This document shows positions 38,383 to 48,067 of a stretch of DNA of 64,000 bases, piece after piece; within the stretch, counting starts at the first letter, position 1; every line of letters begins with the position of its first letter. The stretch comes from an uncultured Flavobacteriales bacterium (GTDB taxonomy: Bacteria; Bacteroidota; Bacteroidia; Flavobacteriales_D; Crocinitomicaceae). The stretch spans positions 124,001 to 188,000 of the forward strand of contig CALSTG010000001.1 of NCBI GenBank assembly GCA_943789205.1. The letters are read 5' to 3'. Position numbers and translations under genes: made by a program. The notes beneath the pieces were generated by a model. That model was not told the origin of the DNA. It worked only from the letters and a program-made list of their open reading frames with translations, and made no database searches.

Positions 38383-39379
38383 CTTGCAATAATTTCCAGA
38401 TTTCATCTTTCAATTCAAGAAGTCCAGTTTGTGCCACAGCCGATATAAAAAGAAAAGGAATTCCTTTTAAATTTATGGCCAACTCCTGTCTAATCTCTTC
38501 TTTCAATTCCTCATCCAACATATCCGATTTGGTAATTGACAAAATAAAATCTTTGTGAAGTAGCTCTGGATTGTAGGCTTGTAACTCCTCTTTTAAGATA
38601 AGGAATTCCTTTGCTATATCATCAGCATCTGCCGGAATCATAAATAATAGTAAAGAATTACGCTCAATATGCCTAAGAAATCTGTAGCCTAAACCTTTTC
38701 CCTTTGAGGCACCTTCGATGATTCCAGGAATATCAGCCATTACAAAGGAACGATGGTCTCGATATGAGACAATACCAAGATTTGGTCGAATCGTTGTAAA
38801 AGGATAATCCCCTATTTCTGGTTTTGCAGCAGAAACCACAGATAATAATGTGCTTTTTCCAGCATTAGGAAATCCGACAAGACCAACATCCGCCAATATC
38901 TTAAGCTCTAAAACCTTCCAACCTTCGAGACCGGCCTCGCCAGGCTGTGCATGTCTTGGTGCTTGGTGTGTTGATGATTTAAAATTATTATTACCCAAGC
39001 CACCTCGACCTCCTTTTTGTAAAATTTTTTCTTCGCCTTCTTCTGTTATTTCAAATAAGATCTCATCAGATTCTTCATCTCTCACAATTGTGCCAAGTGG
39101 AACGTCAATGTAGACATCTTTTCCTTGGGCACCTGTTTTAAGATTGCTAGAGCCATGAGCGCCATGTTCTGCTTTAACATGCTTCTTAAATTTTAAATGA
39201 AGTAAGGTCCATAGCTGTTTATTTCCTCTTAGATATACATGACCACCTCGACCACCATCTCCGCCATCTGGTCCGCCTTTTGGAATATACTTCTCTCTGC
39301 GAAAGTGGGTAGAACCTCCTCCTCCATTGCCTGATTTAACATGGATTTTTACGTAATCAACAAAATTGTCTGAGGCCAT
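38375..39379 (-). CDS. obgE: Obg family GTPase
   Basis: 334-residue ribosome-assembly GTPase. The glycine-rich N-terminal Obg fold ([20 protein letters not shown], then [14 protein letters not shown]) is followed from about residue 158 by the G domain: G1 [11 protein letters not shown], switch-I region TTIRPNLG, G3 [11 protein letters not shown] and G4 SITKSD. There is no long C-terminal OCT domain. It lies between adk and PAP2 in the operon, 9 bp after adk. Confidence 0.97.
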   Translation of the reverse strand: MASDNFVDYVKIHVKSGNGGGGSTHFRREKYIPKGGPDGGDGGRGGHVYLRGNKQLWTLLHLKFKKHVKAEHGAHGSSNLKTGAQGKDVYIDVPLGTIVRDEESDEILFEITEEGEEKILQKGGRGGLGNNNFKSSTHQAPRHAQPGEAGLEGWKVLELKILADVGLVGFPNAGKSTLLSVVSAAKPEIGDYPFTTIRPNLGIVSYRDHRSFVMADIPGIIEGASKGKGLGYRFLRHIERNSLLLFMIPADADDIAKEFLILKEELQAYNPELLHKDFILSITKSDMLDEELKEEIRQELAINLKGIPFLFISAVAQTGLLELKDEIWKLLQDD

Positions 39380-39388
39380 TGCTCTAGA

Positions 39389-39961
39389 TTATAGCGCGTC
39401 AATCGAAACAAACAGTCTTTCTGTAATTTCGTCAACACTTCCCATACCTTGAATGGAAATTAATTTCTCTTGCCTGTCATAGAATGACTTTACAGGGGAT
39501 GTTTCTTTATGATATACCGCTATTCGGTTATCGATTATTTTTGGATCGGCATCATCAGCCCTTCCGCTTACCTCAGCGCGCTTAATCAGTCGGCTTTTCA
39601 GTTCATCCTCCTCAACATCTAGTGAAAGCATAACAGTTATTCCAGTATTCAAAGATTCTAAAAACACATCGAGTGCCTCTGCCTGGGCATTCGTTCTTGG
39701 AAAACCATCGAAAATAAAACCTTTTGCTTTATGATGCTTCATTACCTCAGCTCGAAGTAAATCAATTGTAACGGTATCAGGAACAAGTTTACCTTGATCC
39801 AAGTATTCTTTGGCTAATTTGCCTAAATCAGTTTGGCCTTTGATATTTGATCTAAAAATATCACCAGTCGATAGATGAACAAGTCCATATTTGTCAATCA
39901 ATCTTTTTGACTGTGTGCCTTTACCTGCACCTGGAGGGCCAAACAATACAATATTCAACAT
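39389..39961 (-). CDS. adk: Adenylate kinase
   Basis: 190-residue enzyme converting ATP and AMP to two ADP. It has the P-loop GPPGAGKGTQS, AMP-binding STGDIFRSN and FIFDGFPRTNAQAEAL, and a short lid. The short lid without Cys4 zinc site matches the short form common in this phylum. It starts 5 bp after hpt and is followed by obgE. Confidence 0.97.
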   Translation of the reverse strand: MLNIVLFGPPGAGKGTQSKRLIDKYGLVHLSTGDIFRSNIKGQTDLGKLAKEYLDQGKLVPDTVTIDLLRAEVMKHHKAKGFIFDGFPRTNAQAEALDVFLESLNTGITVMLSLDVEEDELKSRLIKRAEVSGRADDADPKIIDNRIAVYHKETSPVKSFYDRQEKLISIQGMGSVDEITERLFVSIDAL

Positions 39962-39966
39962 AGTAT

Positions 39967-40506
39967 TTATTCTTTTAATTGATATATCTCATTTAAGTTT
40001 CTACCGGCCTCATCATAGTCCAGACCGAATCCGACAACAAATTTATTAGGAATTTTGAATCCCACATATTTTGGTATCATTTTACCTTCAAAAGCATCTG
40101 GCTTGAATAGAAGTGTACACATTTCAATACTTCTGGGTGATTTTTCCTTTAAAAGATCAAAAAGCTTATCTGCCGTCCTTCCTGTATCAACAATATCTTC
40201 TAAAACAATGACATGCTTTTGGTTGATTGAATTGTTGAGTCCTATTAGCTCCTTTACTTTTCCTGAGGATTGTGTTCCGCTATATGATGAAACTTTTATA
40301 AAAGAAACCTCTAGGTCTAAATCTAAGCCTTTCATTAAGTCAGAAGCAAACATAAACGCACCATTTAAGACACCAATAAAAAGAACGCTTTCCCCTTTAT
40401 AATCAGCATTAAGTTGCGCAGCCAAACCATCAATTCGATTTTTTATTGATTCAGAGGATAAATAAGGCGTAAATGTTTTGTCTAGAAGACTTATATCTCG
40501 GTTCAT
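39967..40506 (-). CDS. hpt: Hypoxanthine phosphoribosyltransferase
   Basis: 179-residue purine salvage enzyme. The PRPP-binding motif is VIVLEDIVDTGRTADKL; VGFGLDYDEAGRNL near the C-terminus contacts the base. It is the first gene of the minus-strand operon, with a TATCTTTG element 8 nt upstream. It is divergent from purK, so purine salvage and purine synthesis genes share a 69-bp promoter region. Confidence 0.96.
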   Translation of the reverse strand: MNRDISLLDKTFTPYLSSESIKNRIDGLAAQLNADYKGESVLFIGVLNGAFMFASDLMKGLDLDLEVSFIKVSSYSGTQSSGKVKELIGLNNSINQKHVIVLEDIVDTGRTADKLFDLLKEKSPRSIEMCTLLFKPDAFEGKMIPKYVGFKIPNKFVVGFGLDYDEAGRNLNEIYQLKE

Positions 40507-40514
40507 AGAAGGAG

Positions 40515-40522
40515 CAAAGATA
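40515..40522 (-). promoter_or_regulatory. -7 promoter element of hpt operon
   Basis: TATCTTTG on the minus strand, 8 nt before the hpt ATG. Confidence 0.6.
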
Positions 40523-40563
40523 CAATTTTAGCGAGGAAGTTGAAAATAATTTGAAGAGAGCAG

Positions 40564-40571
40564 TATCTTTG
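40564..40571 (+). promoter_or_regulatory. -7 promoter element of purK (leaderless geometry)
   Basis: TATCTTTG, then TACC, then ATG at 40576. The spacing equals that before the gene at 8715. Confidence 0.6.
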
Positions 40572-40575
40572 TACC

Positions 40576-41712
40576 ATGAATGTACGATGGAACTCCAAAG
40601 ATTTCAATATAGGCGTATTAGGTGGTGGACAACTTGGAAGAATGTTAATTCAAGAAGCCATTGATCTCGATATAAGATTGCACATGATGGATGCTGATCT
40701 AAATGCCCCATGCGCCGATATTGCCCACTCATTTACATGCGGGTCAATCACAAACTTCGATGCCGTAATGGAATTTGGTCAGGATAAGGATTTGATAACG
40801 GTTGAAATAGAAAATGTTAACATCGAAGCTTTAGAGGCCCTAGAAGAAAAAGGAATTAAGATTTATCCGCAACCAAGAGTTTTAAGAATCATAAAAGATA
40901 AGGGCATTCAGAAACAATTTTATTTGGATCATGCAATTCCAACGGCCCCTTTTAAACTTTTTAAAGATTCCGAAGCTTTAGCCAATGAAAACCTCAGCTA
41001 TCCATTGATTCAAAAAATGAGAACTGGAGGTTATGATGGAAAAGGTGTTCAAGTATTAAAAAGTGCCTCGGAATCATTTAATGCACCAAACTTATGTGAA
41101 TCCCTAATAGACTTTGAAAAGGAGCTTTCTATAATTGTTGCAAGAAATGAAAACGGTGCAATTCACTGTTTCCCATCAGTCGAGTGTGAATTTAATCCTG
41201 AGGCTAACCTTGTGGAATATCTATTTTCACCGGCAAACATATCAGCGGAGACCGCAAAAGAAGCTATGAATATCGCAGAAGATGTGATAAAAAAACTTGA
41301 TATGGTTGGTCTTCTGGCTGTGGAATTTTTTCTAACTAAAAATGGAGATCTTTTGGTAAACGAAATTGCTCCTCGACCACATAATAGTGGACATCATACC
41401 ATTGAATGCTGTAATACCTCTCAATATGCACAACATTTGAGATCAATACTGAACCTTCCATTGGGAGACACAACATTATTATTTCCTGGGGCTATGATTA
41501 ATCTTTTAGGAGAAAAGGGTTATGCTGGACCTGTTATATATGAAGGTCTAGATAAAATACTAGAACTACCTGGAGTACATCCACACATTTATGGAAAAAG
41601 TGAAACCAAACCATTTCGAAAGATGGGCCACGTTACTATAACAGGGAAAACACTCCAAGAGGTGAGAAAAACTGCTGACCAGGTCAAAGAAAAAATAAAA
41701 GTAAAAGCATAA
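40576..41712 (+). CDS. purK: N5-carboxyaminoimidazole ribonucleotide synthase
   Basis: 378-residue ATP-grasp enzyme of purine biosynthesis that carboxylates AIR using bicarbonate. The N-terminal GVLGGGQLGRMLIQEA loop, the ATP-grasp MRTGGYDGKGVQVL and the C-terminal NEIAPRPHNSGHHTIE are all typical. Divergent from hpt. A hairpin terminator follows. Confidence 0.97.
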   Translation: MNVRWNSKDFNIGVLGGGQLGRMLIQEAIDLDIRLHMMDADLNAPCADIAHSFTCGSITNFDAVMEFGQDKDLITVEIENVNIEALEALEEKGIKIYPQPRVLRIIKDKGIQKQFYLDHAIPTAPFKLFKDSEALANENLSYPLIQKMRTGGYDGKGVQVLKSASESFNAPNLCESLIDFEKELSIIVARNENGAIHCFPSVECEFNPEANLVEYLFSPANISAETAKEAMNIAEDVIKKLDMVGLLAVEFFLTKNGDLLVNEIAPRPHNSGHHTIECCNTSQYAQHLRSILNLPLGDTTLLFPGAMINLLGEKGYAGPVIYEGLDKILELPGVHPHIYGKSETKPFRKMGHVTITGKTLQEVRKTADQVKEKIKVKA

Positions 41713-41714
41713 AA

Positions 41715-41735
41715 AAAACCACCGAAGTGGCTTTT
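41715..41735. terminator. Probable hairpin terminator between purK and the convergent T9SS gene
   Basis: AAAA-CCAC-CGAA-GTGG-C-TTTT: a short stem with a stable tetraloop and flanking A/T runs; it may serve both strands. A weaker T run continues to about 41754. Confidence 0.5.
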
Positions 41736-41752
41736 AGTTTAAGCTTGTTTTT

Positions 41753-43795
41753 TTATTCAATGACAAAACGTTTCATTGCAATGCCTTTATCACTTGCATA
41801 TGATACTGCATAAACGCCAGGCGCGAATTTTGCAACATCTAAAGTATATGTCCAACTTCCAAATTGCGCCTTTAAATTGAAGTTCTCAATCACTTGTCCC
41901 TTATAATTGTATACTTTAAGTTCATTCATTTTTGAATTTCCCATATCTAAAGTGACATTCAGTTTAGCACTCGTAGGGTTTGGATATAATTTAAGTACAT
42001 CGTCAATCTGAAAATCTAAAGGGTTTGTTTCACCAAGATTTGGGCCTAGTTCATATCCATTAGAAACTGCCTCAGATATACTTGTTGACCCTGCGTTATC
42101 AATACGCCCATCAGGAGAAATTAATAATCCAATGATATGCATATTCTCAGTATCCCAATCAGTTGGAAGAGTGAAAAAATAATTACTCACAACACTTTCA
42201 CCCGCGTTTACATTCGCTGGAAAAAATACAGAAGAACCATCAAAACTTGGAGCGATCGCACGAGCCACATGATCATATACCATTTGAGCCGCAGGAACAG
42301 AACTCGGAAGGGACTCATAACCACCCATTACTCCATTTCCACCTCCTGCATAAGCATTAGACTGATTATATCCAGCATCAGTTCCAGTAACACCATCCTC
42401 TGAAAGTACACAGGCCAATCTATAATCATTGTTAACTGACTGAGAAAATGTTGATTTTACAGAAACCTGCAATTCTCGCGTTACCGGATCCCAAATCGCA
42501 CCATTCGTAATAACGCCTGAAGGTTCCGTTAAAAGGCGGTCTAAAAAGTCAGCATTCATTGCTGAAGGGTCGACATCTGCCCCTCTATCAACGACTGCAC
42601 TCGGATAACCGCCTATCATAGACCCAATTCCTGTATCATATGTTGCATCAGTCATCGGATCACCATTATGAACAGCAATACCAATCCAATAGTCTCCATA
42701 TTGTTCCTCAAATAAATCCATGTATACAGCACCCCTAGGACACCATTGACACCACGTACCTGTTGCCTCCTCTCCTACGACAACTTTTCCTGCTGCAGGT
42801 ACAATTGGATCGATTCCAATCACTTTAGAATCATCTGTTGGATCATCGTCTAACCCCCCATTCACGTTTGAGATGGTAACCATCAAATCATTGTTTCCTA
42901 AAATAGGAGTCAATTGAGTAGCAAATGTATGCTCATAAGTATCGAGAGAAACCAAGTTTAATCCCGTTATGTTTTCGGTAACATTTGCACCATTGTAACT
43001 ATAGGTCAAATCAAAAGAATTGATTTCTAATACACCTAAATTCCTTGCTGTTGCAACTACATCATAACTTAATCCTGAAATTCCTGAAATCTGATTGATA
43101 AAGGACACTCCGCCATTTAACCCAGGTAAATTCGCAGGTAAGTGCGTGTAGCTAATGTCATCTACAAAGAATCCCGAAATACCATTTCCTCCCTGACCTG
43201 CGGGATTTACTGGATATAAATCTAAAATCCCGATTTGTCCTGTCGGATTTGAAAAAGAGCCTTGTGAGACATTGTCAATAAATAACTCCCAAACGTTAGA
43301 AGTAAGGTCCATATCTACTCTCAAGTTGAACCATTGTGCACTGGGGTAATTCGCATTGATATATGGAGTCCCTTGATTCGAAAGCTTTAAGGTTCCATCT
43401 TCAAGCATGTAGCAGTCTAGTGCCCATACCTGAGCAACAACGAGTGTGCCTTGCAAATTAAAGTAAGCTCCTTTACCAGCTTCAACATAAAAATTGGCTT
43501 CAAAAGAAAAATTACCGGAATTGTATACCTGATCAAAAGGAAGAACAACATCCGCAGGACCTCCATTAGCAGCTGTTGAGCTAAAATAAATAGCCTTAGA
43601 GCCACTACTCGCATTGTTATCCGTAATTTGAACGTCTTCTGCACCGCCTTCAGCACCACTCCATGTCGTCCAGTCAGGTGAGCTAGAACCCAAGTAAGAT
43701 CCTACAGAATAGGATTCAAAATCATCTGAAAATGTTTGAGATATGGAAATGGAAGCCATCGTTCCCATTAGAAATAGTAAAAATGTTTTTTTCAT
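41753..43795 (-). CDS. Secreted Omp28-like protein with thioredoxin-like CxxC and T9SS type A sorting domain
   Basis: 680 residues: a signal peptide (ending SISQ) and an N-terminal lectin/laminin-G-like beta-sandwich (residues about 20-210, DDFESYSVGSYLG). After a strand-rich region, an Omp28-type domain begins VVVGEEATGTWCQWCPRGA with a WCxWC redox motif, continuing with IAVHNGDPMTDATYD and GGYPSAVVDRG. The C-terminal sorting domain contains LKLYPNPTSAKLNVTLD. It is exported by the T9SS. The role is unknown; a surface redox or adhesin function is inferred. Minus strand. Confidence 0.92.
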   Translation of the reverse strand: MKKTFLLFLMGTMASISISQTFSDDFESYSVGSYLGSSSPDWTTWSGAEGGAEDVQITDNNASSGSKAIYFSSTAANGGPADVVLPFDQVYNSGNFSFEANFYVEAGKGAYFNLQGTLVVAQVWALDCYMLEDGTLKLSNQGTPYINANYPSAQWFNLRVDMDLTSNVWELFIDNVSQGSFSNPTGQIGILDLYPVNPAGQGGNGISGFFVDDISYTHLPANLPGLNGGVSFINQISGISGLSYDVVATARNLGVLEINSFDLTYSYNGANVTENITGLNLVSLDTYEHTFATQLTPILGNNDLMVTISNVNGGLDDDPTDDSKVIGIDPIVPAAGKVVVGEEATGTWCQWCPRGAVYMDLFEEQYGDYWIGIAVHNGDPMTDATYDTGIGSMIGGYPSAVVDRGADVDPSAMNADFLDRLLTEPSGVITNGAIWDPVTRELQVSVKSTFSQSVNNDYRLACVLSEDGVTGTDAGYNQSNAYAGGGNGVMGGYESLPSSVPAAQMVYDHVARAIAPSFDGSSVFFPANVNAGESVVSNYFFTLPTDWDTENMHIIGLLISPDGRIDNAGSTSISEAVSNGYELGPNLGETNPLDFQIDDVLKLYPNPTSAKLNVTLDMGNSKMNELKVYNYKGQVIENFNLKAQFGSWTYTLDVAKFAPGVYAVSYASDKGIAMKRFVIE

Positions 43796-43962
43796 TGCTT
43801 TAAGTTTAGTTTTGGTCGCGCTTATTTCAAAAGATCGTTAATGAAATAAGACATTTACGAATATCGTGATTTTTAATGAAAAATCATTTAAATCGAACAA
43901 ATGATACAATTTGATTGTTTGAGCACAATTTTTAGTAAATTCGGACACTAAAGAAAAAAACA

Positions 43963-45741
43963 ATGAGTAATACTATTCAAAAAGGACACCCGGGAGGACT
44001 TTACCTTCTTTTTACAGTTGAAATGTGGGAACGTTTTAGCTATTATGGAATGAGAGCAATCTTTATTCTTTATTTAACCAAGGCACTTTTAATGGATACA
44101 GAAGCAGCAGGTTCCATCTATGGAATCTATACCTCGCTTGTTTATGCCACACCTCTTTTAGGGGGATTCATCGCCGATAGATACTGGGGTAATAGACGCT
44201 CTATTCTCGTTGGGGGTATTTTAATGGCTATTGCTCAATTTTTAATGTTTTTTAGTGCTTCGGCATATGGAGACCCAAGCTCTTCTATTCCAATTATGTA
44301 TGCATCTCTAGGATTCTTAATATTAGGTAATGGTTTTTTTAAACCAAATATATCAAGTATGGTAGGTACCTTATACCCTAAGGGTGACTCGAGAGTAGAC
44401 TCAGCCTATACGATTTTCTACATGGGTATTAACGCAGGTGCACTTGTGGCCCCTTTGGTTTGTGGTGGTCTTGGAGATACTGGTAGCGCGGCTGATTTTA
44501 AATGGGGATTCTTGTGTGCAGGAATCGGTATGGTGATTGGTACAATCATTATGCTACTTGGTCAAAATAAATACATTGTGGACCCTGAAGGCGAGCCTAT
44601 AGGAATGAAACCTTCTTTCTATAAAGATAAAAGAGCCGCTGAAGGGAAAACAGAAGAGGAAACAAAAGAGGTTTTAACTAAAGTGGAAAAGGACAGAATT
44701 TGGGCTATTTTCATTATAACTGCATTTGTAATTGCCTTTTGGGCTGCATTTGAGCAGGCCGGTGCTTCTTTAACTATTTTTGCAGATCAAAATACCGATA
44801 GAGGCTTATTTGGATTTACAGTACCAGCATCCTTCTTCCAAAGTATCAATCCGATATTTATTGTAATGTTTGCCCCTATTTTTAGTGTGCTATGGTCTTC
44901 TTTAGCTTCAAGAGGTAAAGAACCTTCATCACCTATGAAGATGGTTTGGGGACTTGCACTTCTCGCCCTTGGATATGTAGTGATTGCCTTCTCGGTAAAA
45001 GATATGGGAATGGAGTCAAAAATCTCAATGTTCTTTTTAATTGGAATGTATTTCCTACATACATGTGGAGAGCTTGCGATTTCTCCAGTTGGATTATCGG
45101 TTGTAAATAAATTATCACCAAGAAGATTTGCATCAATGATGATGGCTGTTTTCTTTCTATCTTCTGTAGTTGGTAACTTTACGGCAGGGCTATTCTCAGG
45201 CATAATTCCACAACCAGAGGTAAAAGAAATATTATATGTTGAAAACTCAGGATATTCAGAGGCAGACATTCAGCTTTATACAGCAAACTTAATGACGAAG
45301 TCAGACAATCCTTTAGAGGGCTGTTTAACAAAATCATACCGTAAAATAAATACCAAGTTTGAAGACAATAAATTGGCAGACAACAAAAAAAGGTATACAA
45401 AAAAGGATGCAACGAACCTCAATGCTATGCTTCTTTTTAAAGGTCAAGATTCTTTAAGTATGTCATTTACAAATGCTGCGAATACTGAAAAGGGTATAAG
45501 ATCAGAAAAAACAGTAGCAGCCTATGCAGAGAACAAAGATGTAATGGTAAGGGATGTTGTTATTAATGGAGAACATGTAGCGAGCTATGTGTTTCAAAAC
45601 TCCCAAAAACAAATCTTTGGAATTACGATCAATACCTTATATAGCTTCTTTATCATATTTATAGTGATGGCAGGTGCAACCAGTATTTTACTGCTTTTAC
45701 TTCACAAAAGACTAGAAAAGCTTATGCACGGCATACGCTAA
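43963..45741 (+). CDS. Proton-dependent oligopeptide transporter (POT/PTR2 family)
   Basis: 592-residue MFS-fold peptide importer. The ExxERFxYY proton-coupling motif is present (EMWERFSYYGMRAI), along with YGIYTSLVYATPLLGGFIAD and FYMGINAGALVAPL. A non-membrane insert of about 120 residues (about 420-545, Lys/Asp/Asn-rich) lies between the last two transmembrane regions; standard POTs lack it there. The insert is probably periplasmic. Terminator follows. Confidence 0.95.
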   Translation: MSNTIQKGHPGGLYLLFTVEMWERFSYYGMRAIFILYLTKALLMDTEAAGSIYGIYTSLVYATPLLGGFIADRYWGNRRSILVGGILMAIAQFLMFFSASAYGDPSSSIPIMYASLGFLILGNGFFKPNISSMVGTLYPKGDSRVDSAYTIFYMGINAGALVAPLVCGGLGDTGSAADFKWGFLCAGIGMVIGTIIMLLGQNKYIVDPEGEPIGMKPSFYKDKRAAEGKTEEETKEVLTKVEKDRIWAIFIITAFVIAFWAAFEQAGASLTIFADQNTDRGLFGFTVPASFFQSINPIFIVMFAPIFSVLWSSLASRGKEPSSPMKMVWGLALLALGYVVIAFSVKDMGMESKISMFFLIGMYFLHTCGELAISPVGLSVVNKLSPRRFASMMMAVFFLSSVVGNFTAGLFSGIIPQPEVKEILYVENSGYSEADIQLYTANLMTKSDNPLEGCLTKSYRKINTKFEDNKLADNKKRYTKKDATNLNAMLLFKGQDSLSMSFTNAANTEKGIRSEKTVAAYAENKDVMVRDVVINGEHVASYVFQNSQKQIFGITINTLYSFFIIFIVMAGATSILLLLLHKRLEKLMHGIR

Positions 45742-45756
45742 TCATTTCAAGTATTT

Positions 45757-45782
45757 AAAGGCTGCCTCGAGCAGCCTTTTTT
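45757..45782 (+). terminator. Rho-independent terminator after the POT transporter
   Basis: Perfect 9-bp stem AAAGGCTGC/GCAGCCTTT with a CTCGA loop, followed by T run. Confidence 0.9.
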
Positions 45783-45797
45783 ATGTGTTAATTTAAA

Positions 45798-47417
45798 ATG
45801 CAAAAAAACATGAGGAACATAGGTAAGCTTATCACAATAATGATTTTTGGACTTGGTTTTATGTCTGTAGGTCAAACCTCCGTTGAACTCGCAACTAATC
45901 TCAATGCAGATACACTTATAAAAACAGTAGCATTTAATGAATTAGAAGGTACTTTTTATGCCTCTGAAGACCCAAGTCTAAAAGTGAGCTTTGAGGCATT
46001 GTATGATTACAAAATCAGCTTTGATGGAAAGGTCACAAATCTTCTATCGAATCGAGATGTTTTACTTAAAGACCTTGAACGCGGAGACCATACCGTCACA
46101 TTAATTTCAATGGATGGCTCAAAAGAAATCAGTAAATCCTTTAAAGTGAAAGCATCGCGTCCTTGGTTCTCAAATGACGCTACTGTTTTTGGCCTATTGA
46201 TGATAGTGCTCTATTTTGTTTTTAGAACTGCTCATAGCGAACGAAAGGGTTTTAAAAAGTTCTACAAGGTAGTACCAGCTCTATTGTTATGTTACTTCAT
46301 ACCTGCCGGATTGAATTCATTTGGAATCATTTCTTCTGAAGCTTCCAATCTTTACTTTATAGCATCGAGATACTTGCTTCCAGCCAGTTTAATTCTATTG
46401 TGCTTAAGCATTGATATACCAGCAATTAAAAGATTAGGTTCAAAAGCAATAATTATGTTTTTTGCCGCAACCATAGGAATTGTAGTAGGTGGGCCACTTG
46501 CGCTTTATGTGGTTTCCTTGTTTGCTCCTGAGGTTCTCAATGGAGAAATATGGAAAGGTTTATCGACAGTTGCTGGATCTTGGATTGGTGGAGGAGCAAA
46601 CCAAACCGCTATGAAAGAAATATATGGTGCAAGTGACCAAATGTTTTCAGCTATGATTGTTGTAGATGTTTTTGTGGCCAATCTCTTTATGTCAGTCCTT
46701 CTGCTAGGCACAGGTTATAACAAAAAATTGAATCGCTTTTTTAAGGCTGATGATTCTGCGATCGAAAGCTTAAAAACAAAAATGGAAAATTTTCAACTTA
46801 GCGTTTCCAAAGTCGCAAGCTTTAATGACCTTATTTACATGCTAGGCATCACTTTTTTCTGCGTTGGTCTTGCACATCTTGGTGCTGATTATATTGGTCC
46901 ATGGATCACAGAAATACTCGACAATATGACAAATAAAACTGCTGCACGTTTAATGGTTTCATTTGGGAATGGCTTCTTTTGGCTTGTAGTGCTTTCTACT
47001 TTATTTGGAGTAGGACTCTCTTTTACAAAATACAGAAACTTCGAGGGTGTCGGTGCCTCTAAAATTGGTAGTCTATTCCTTTATATATTGGTAGCAACTA
47101 TTGGTATGAAAATGGATATCATGGAGCTTATTGCCAACTGGGGTGTATTTAAATTTCTACTTTCCATTGGTTTAATTTGGATTATGGTTCATGCCCTATT
47201 CTTATTTGTAGTTGCAAAAATCATCAAAGCACCTTTCTTTTATGTTGCAGTGGGCAGCCAAGCAAATGTTGGCGGTGCGGCGTCGGCACCCATTGTGGCA
47301 AGCGCCTTTAGCCCGTCATTAGCACCTGTGGGCGTACTTTTGGCTGTTTTGGGATATGCTGTTGGGACATTTGGAGCAATCGTATGCACATTAATGATGC
47401 AAGCACTTTCGTCATAA
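45798..47417 (+). CDS. DUF819 family membrane protein with N-terminal periplasmic Ig-like domain
   Basis: 539 residues. Residues 1-27 form a signal peptide (ending MSVGQT). About 28-120 is a beta-rich extracytoplasmic domain (YDYKISFDGKVTNLLS, then LLKDLERGDHTVTLISMDGS). From about 130 there are ten or so transmembrane segments of the DUF819/YjcL type, with GSWIGGGANQTAMKEIYGA and VGSQANVGGAASAPIVASAF as conserved inverted repeats. DUF819 proteins are putative transporters of unknown substrate. The N-terminal domain is not part of the standard family. Confidence 0.88.
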   Translation: MQKNMRNIGKLITIMIFGLGFMSVGQTSVELATNLNADTLIKTVAFNELEGTFYASEDPSLKVSFEALYDYKISFDGKVTNLLSNRDVLLKDLERGDHTVTLISMDGSKEISKSFKVKASRPWFSNDATVFGLLMIVLYFVFRTAHSERKGFKKFYKVVPALLLCYFIPAGLNSFGIISSEASNLYFIASRYLLPASLILLCLSIDIPAIKRLGSKAIIMFFAATIGIVVGGPLALYVVSLFAPEVLNGEIWKGLSTVAGSWIGGGANQTAMKEIYGASDQMFSAMIVVDVFVANLFMSVLLLGTGYNKKLNRFFKADDSAIESLKTKMENFQLSVSKVASFNDLIYMLGITFFCVGLAHLGADYIGPWITEILDNMTNKTAARLMVSFGNGFFWLVVLSTLFGVGLSFTKYRNFEGVGASKIGSLFLYILVATIGMKMDIMELIANWGVFKFLLSIGLIWIMVHALFLFVVAKIIKAPFFYVAVGSQANVGGAASAPIVASAFSPSLAPVGVLLAVLGYAVGTFGAIVCTLMMQALSS

Positions 47418-47420
47418 AGA

Positions 47421-47999
47421 CTATTCATTGAACGTCCCTATCCTTTTGGATACAAGAGACTCGACTTTTTGGCAGAACTGTAAGGGGCGAAACGTTCTCC
47501 ATTCTAGTTCTTCTAGCTGACCTCCCATAACAAAATAATGGTCTAAATTGGCATTGCTGAATTCCTTTACTACGTGCTCGTGGAAGTTAACCATAGCAAT
47601 CCATCCATCCTCAACATCATCAAACCATTCCTCATAATAACATTCGTCCGAAGCATGGAAATTAAGCACATTTTCGCCGATTAAAATAAATTTATCAATA
47701 CCGTGGTACATAATAGGTTCAATAACATCTCTTTTAAAAAGCATTACGTCATTCTCTATAGCATCGTTCCATTCACCTATAAGCTCAATTACTGCATGTC
47801 CCAAATCGTAATCAACAAATAATATTTTCGCGAATAATGTAGGAGAACCGAAGAAATCCCATTGGGGATGTATGACAAAATTATAAATGCGATTAGAATA
47901 CTCAAATTCACTGTAAACGCGCTCATAAAAAGGAGAAGACGAATCTTCAGAAGCTATATAATAGCCTCTCCAATTATAATGTGGTTCAATGAAATGCAT
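47421..47999 (-). CDS. Conserved hypothetical protein
   Basis: 192 residues starting MHFIEPHYNWRGYYIASED. It has many aromatic and acidic residues (CYYEEWFDDVEDGW) and no signal peptide or membrane segment. I recognise it only as resembling hypothetical proteins of this phylum; no functional motif is visible. The ATG at 47999 is preferred over TTG at 48005, which would lie inside the TAAATTTG promoter element. Confidence 0.8.
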   Translation of the reverse strand: MHFIEPHYNWRGYYIASEDSSSPFYERVYSEFEYSNRIYNFVIHPQWDFFGSPTLFAKILFVDYDLGHAVIELIGEWNDAIENDVMLFKRDVIEPIMYHGIDKFILIGENVLNFHASDECYYEEWFDDVEDGWIAMVNFHEHVVKEFSNANLDHYFVMGGQLEELEWRTFRPLQFCQKVESLVSKRIGTFNE

Positions 48000-48002
48000 A
48001 TT

Positions 48003-48010
48003 CAAATTTA
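48003..48010 (-). promoter_or_regulatory. -7 promoter element of the hypothetical gene at 47421 (leaderless geometry)
   Basis: TAAATTTG on the minus strand, then three bases (AAT) before the ATG at 47999. Confidence 0.5.
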
Positions 48011-48067
48011 GTCAAGAGCTTTGATATATTCTTATTAATTTTGAGGAACTTTTTAACCGCACACCTT

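Noticed and set aside
43870..43930. ATCATTT...AAATGAT and ACAAT-TTG-ATTGT inverted repeats upstream of the POT transporter as operators
   Set aside because: Short arms in very AT-rich DNA; chance occurrence is likely.
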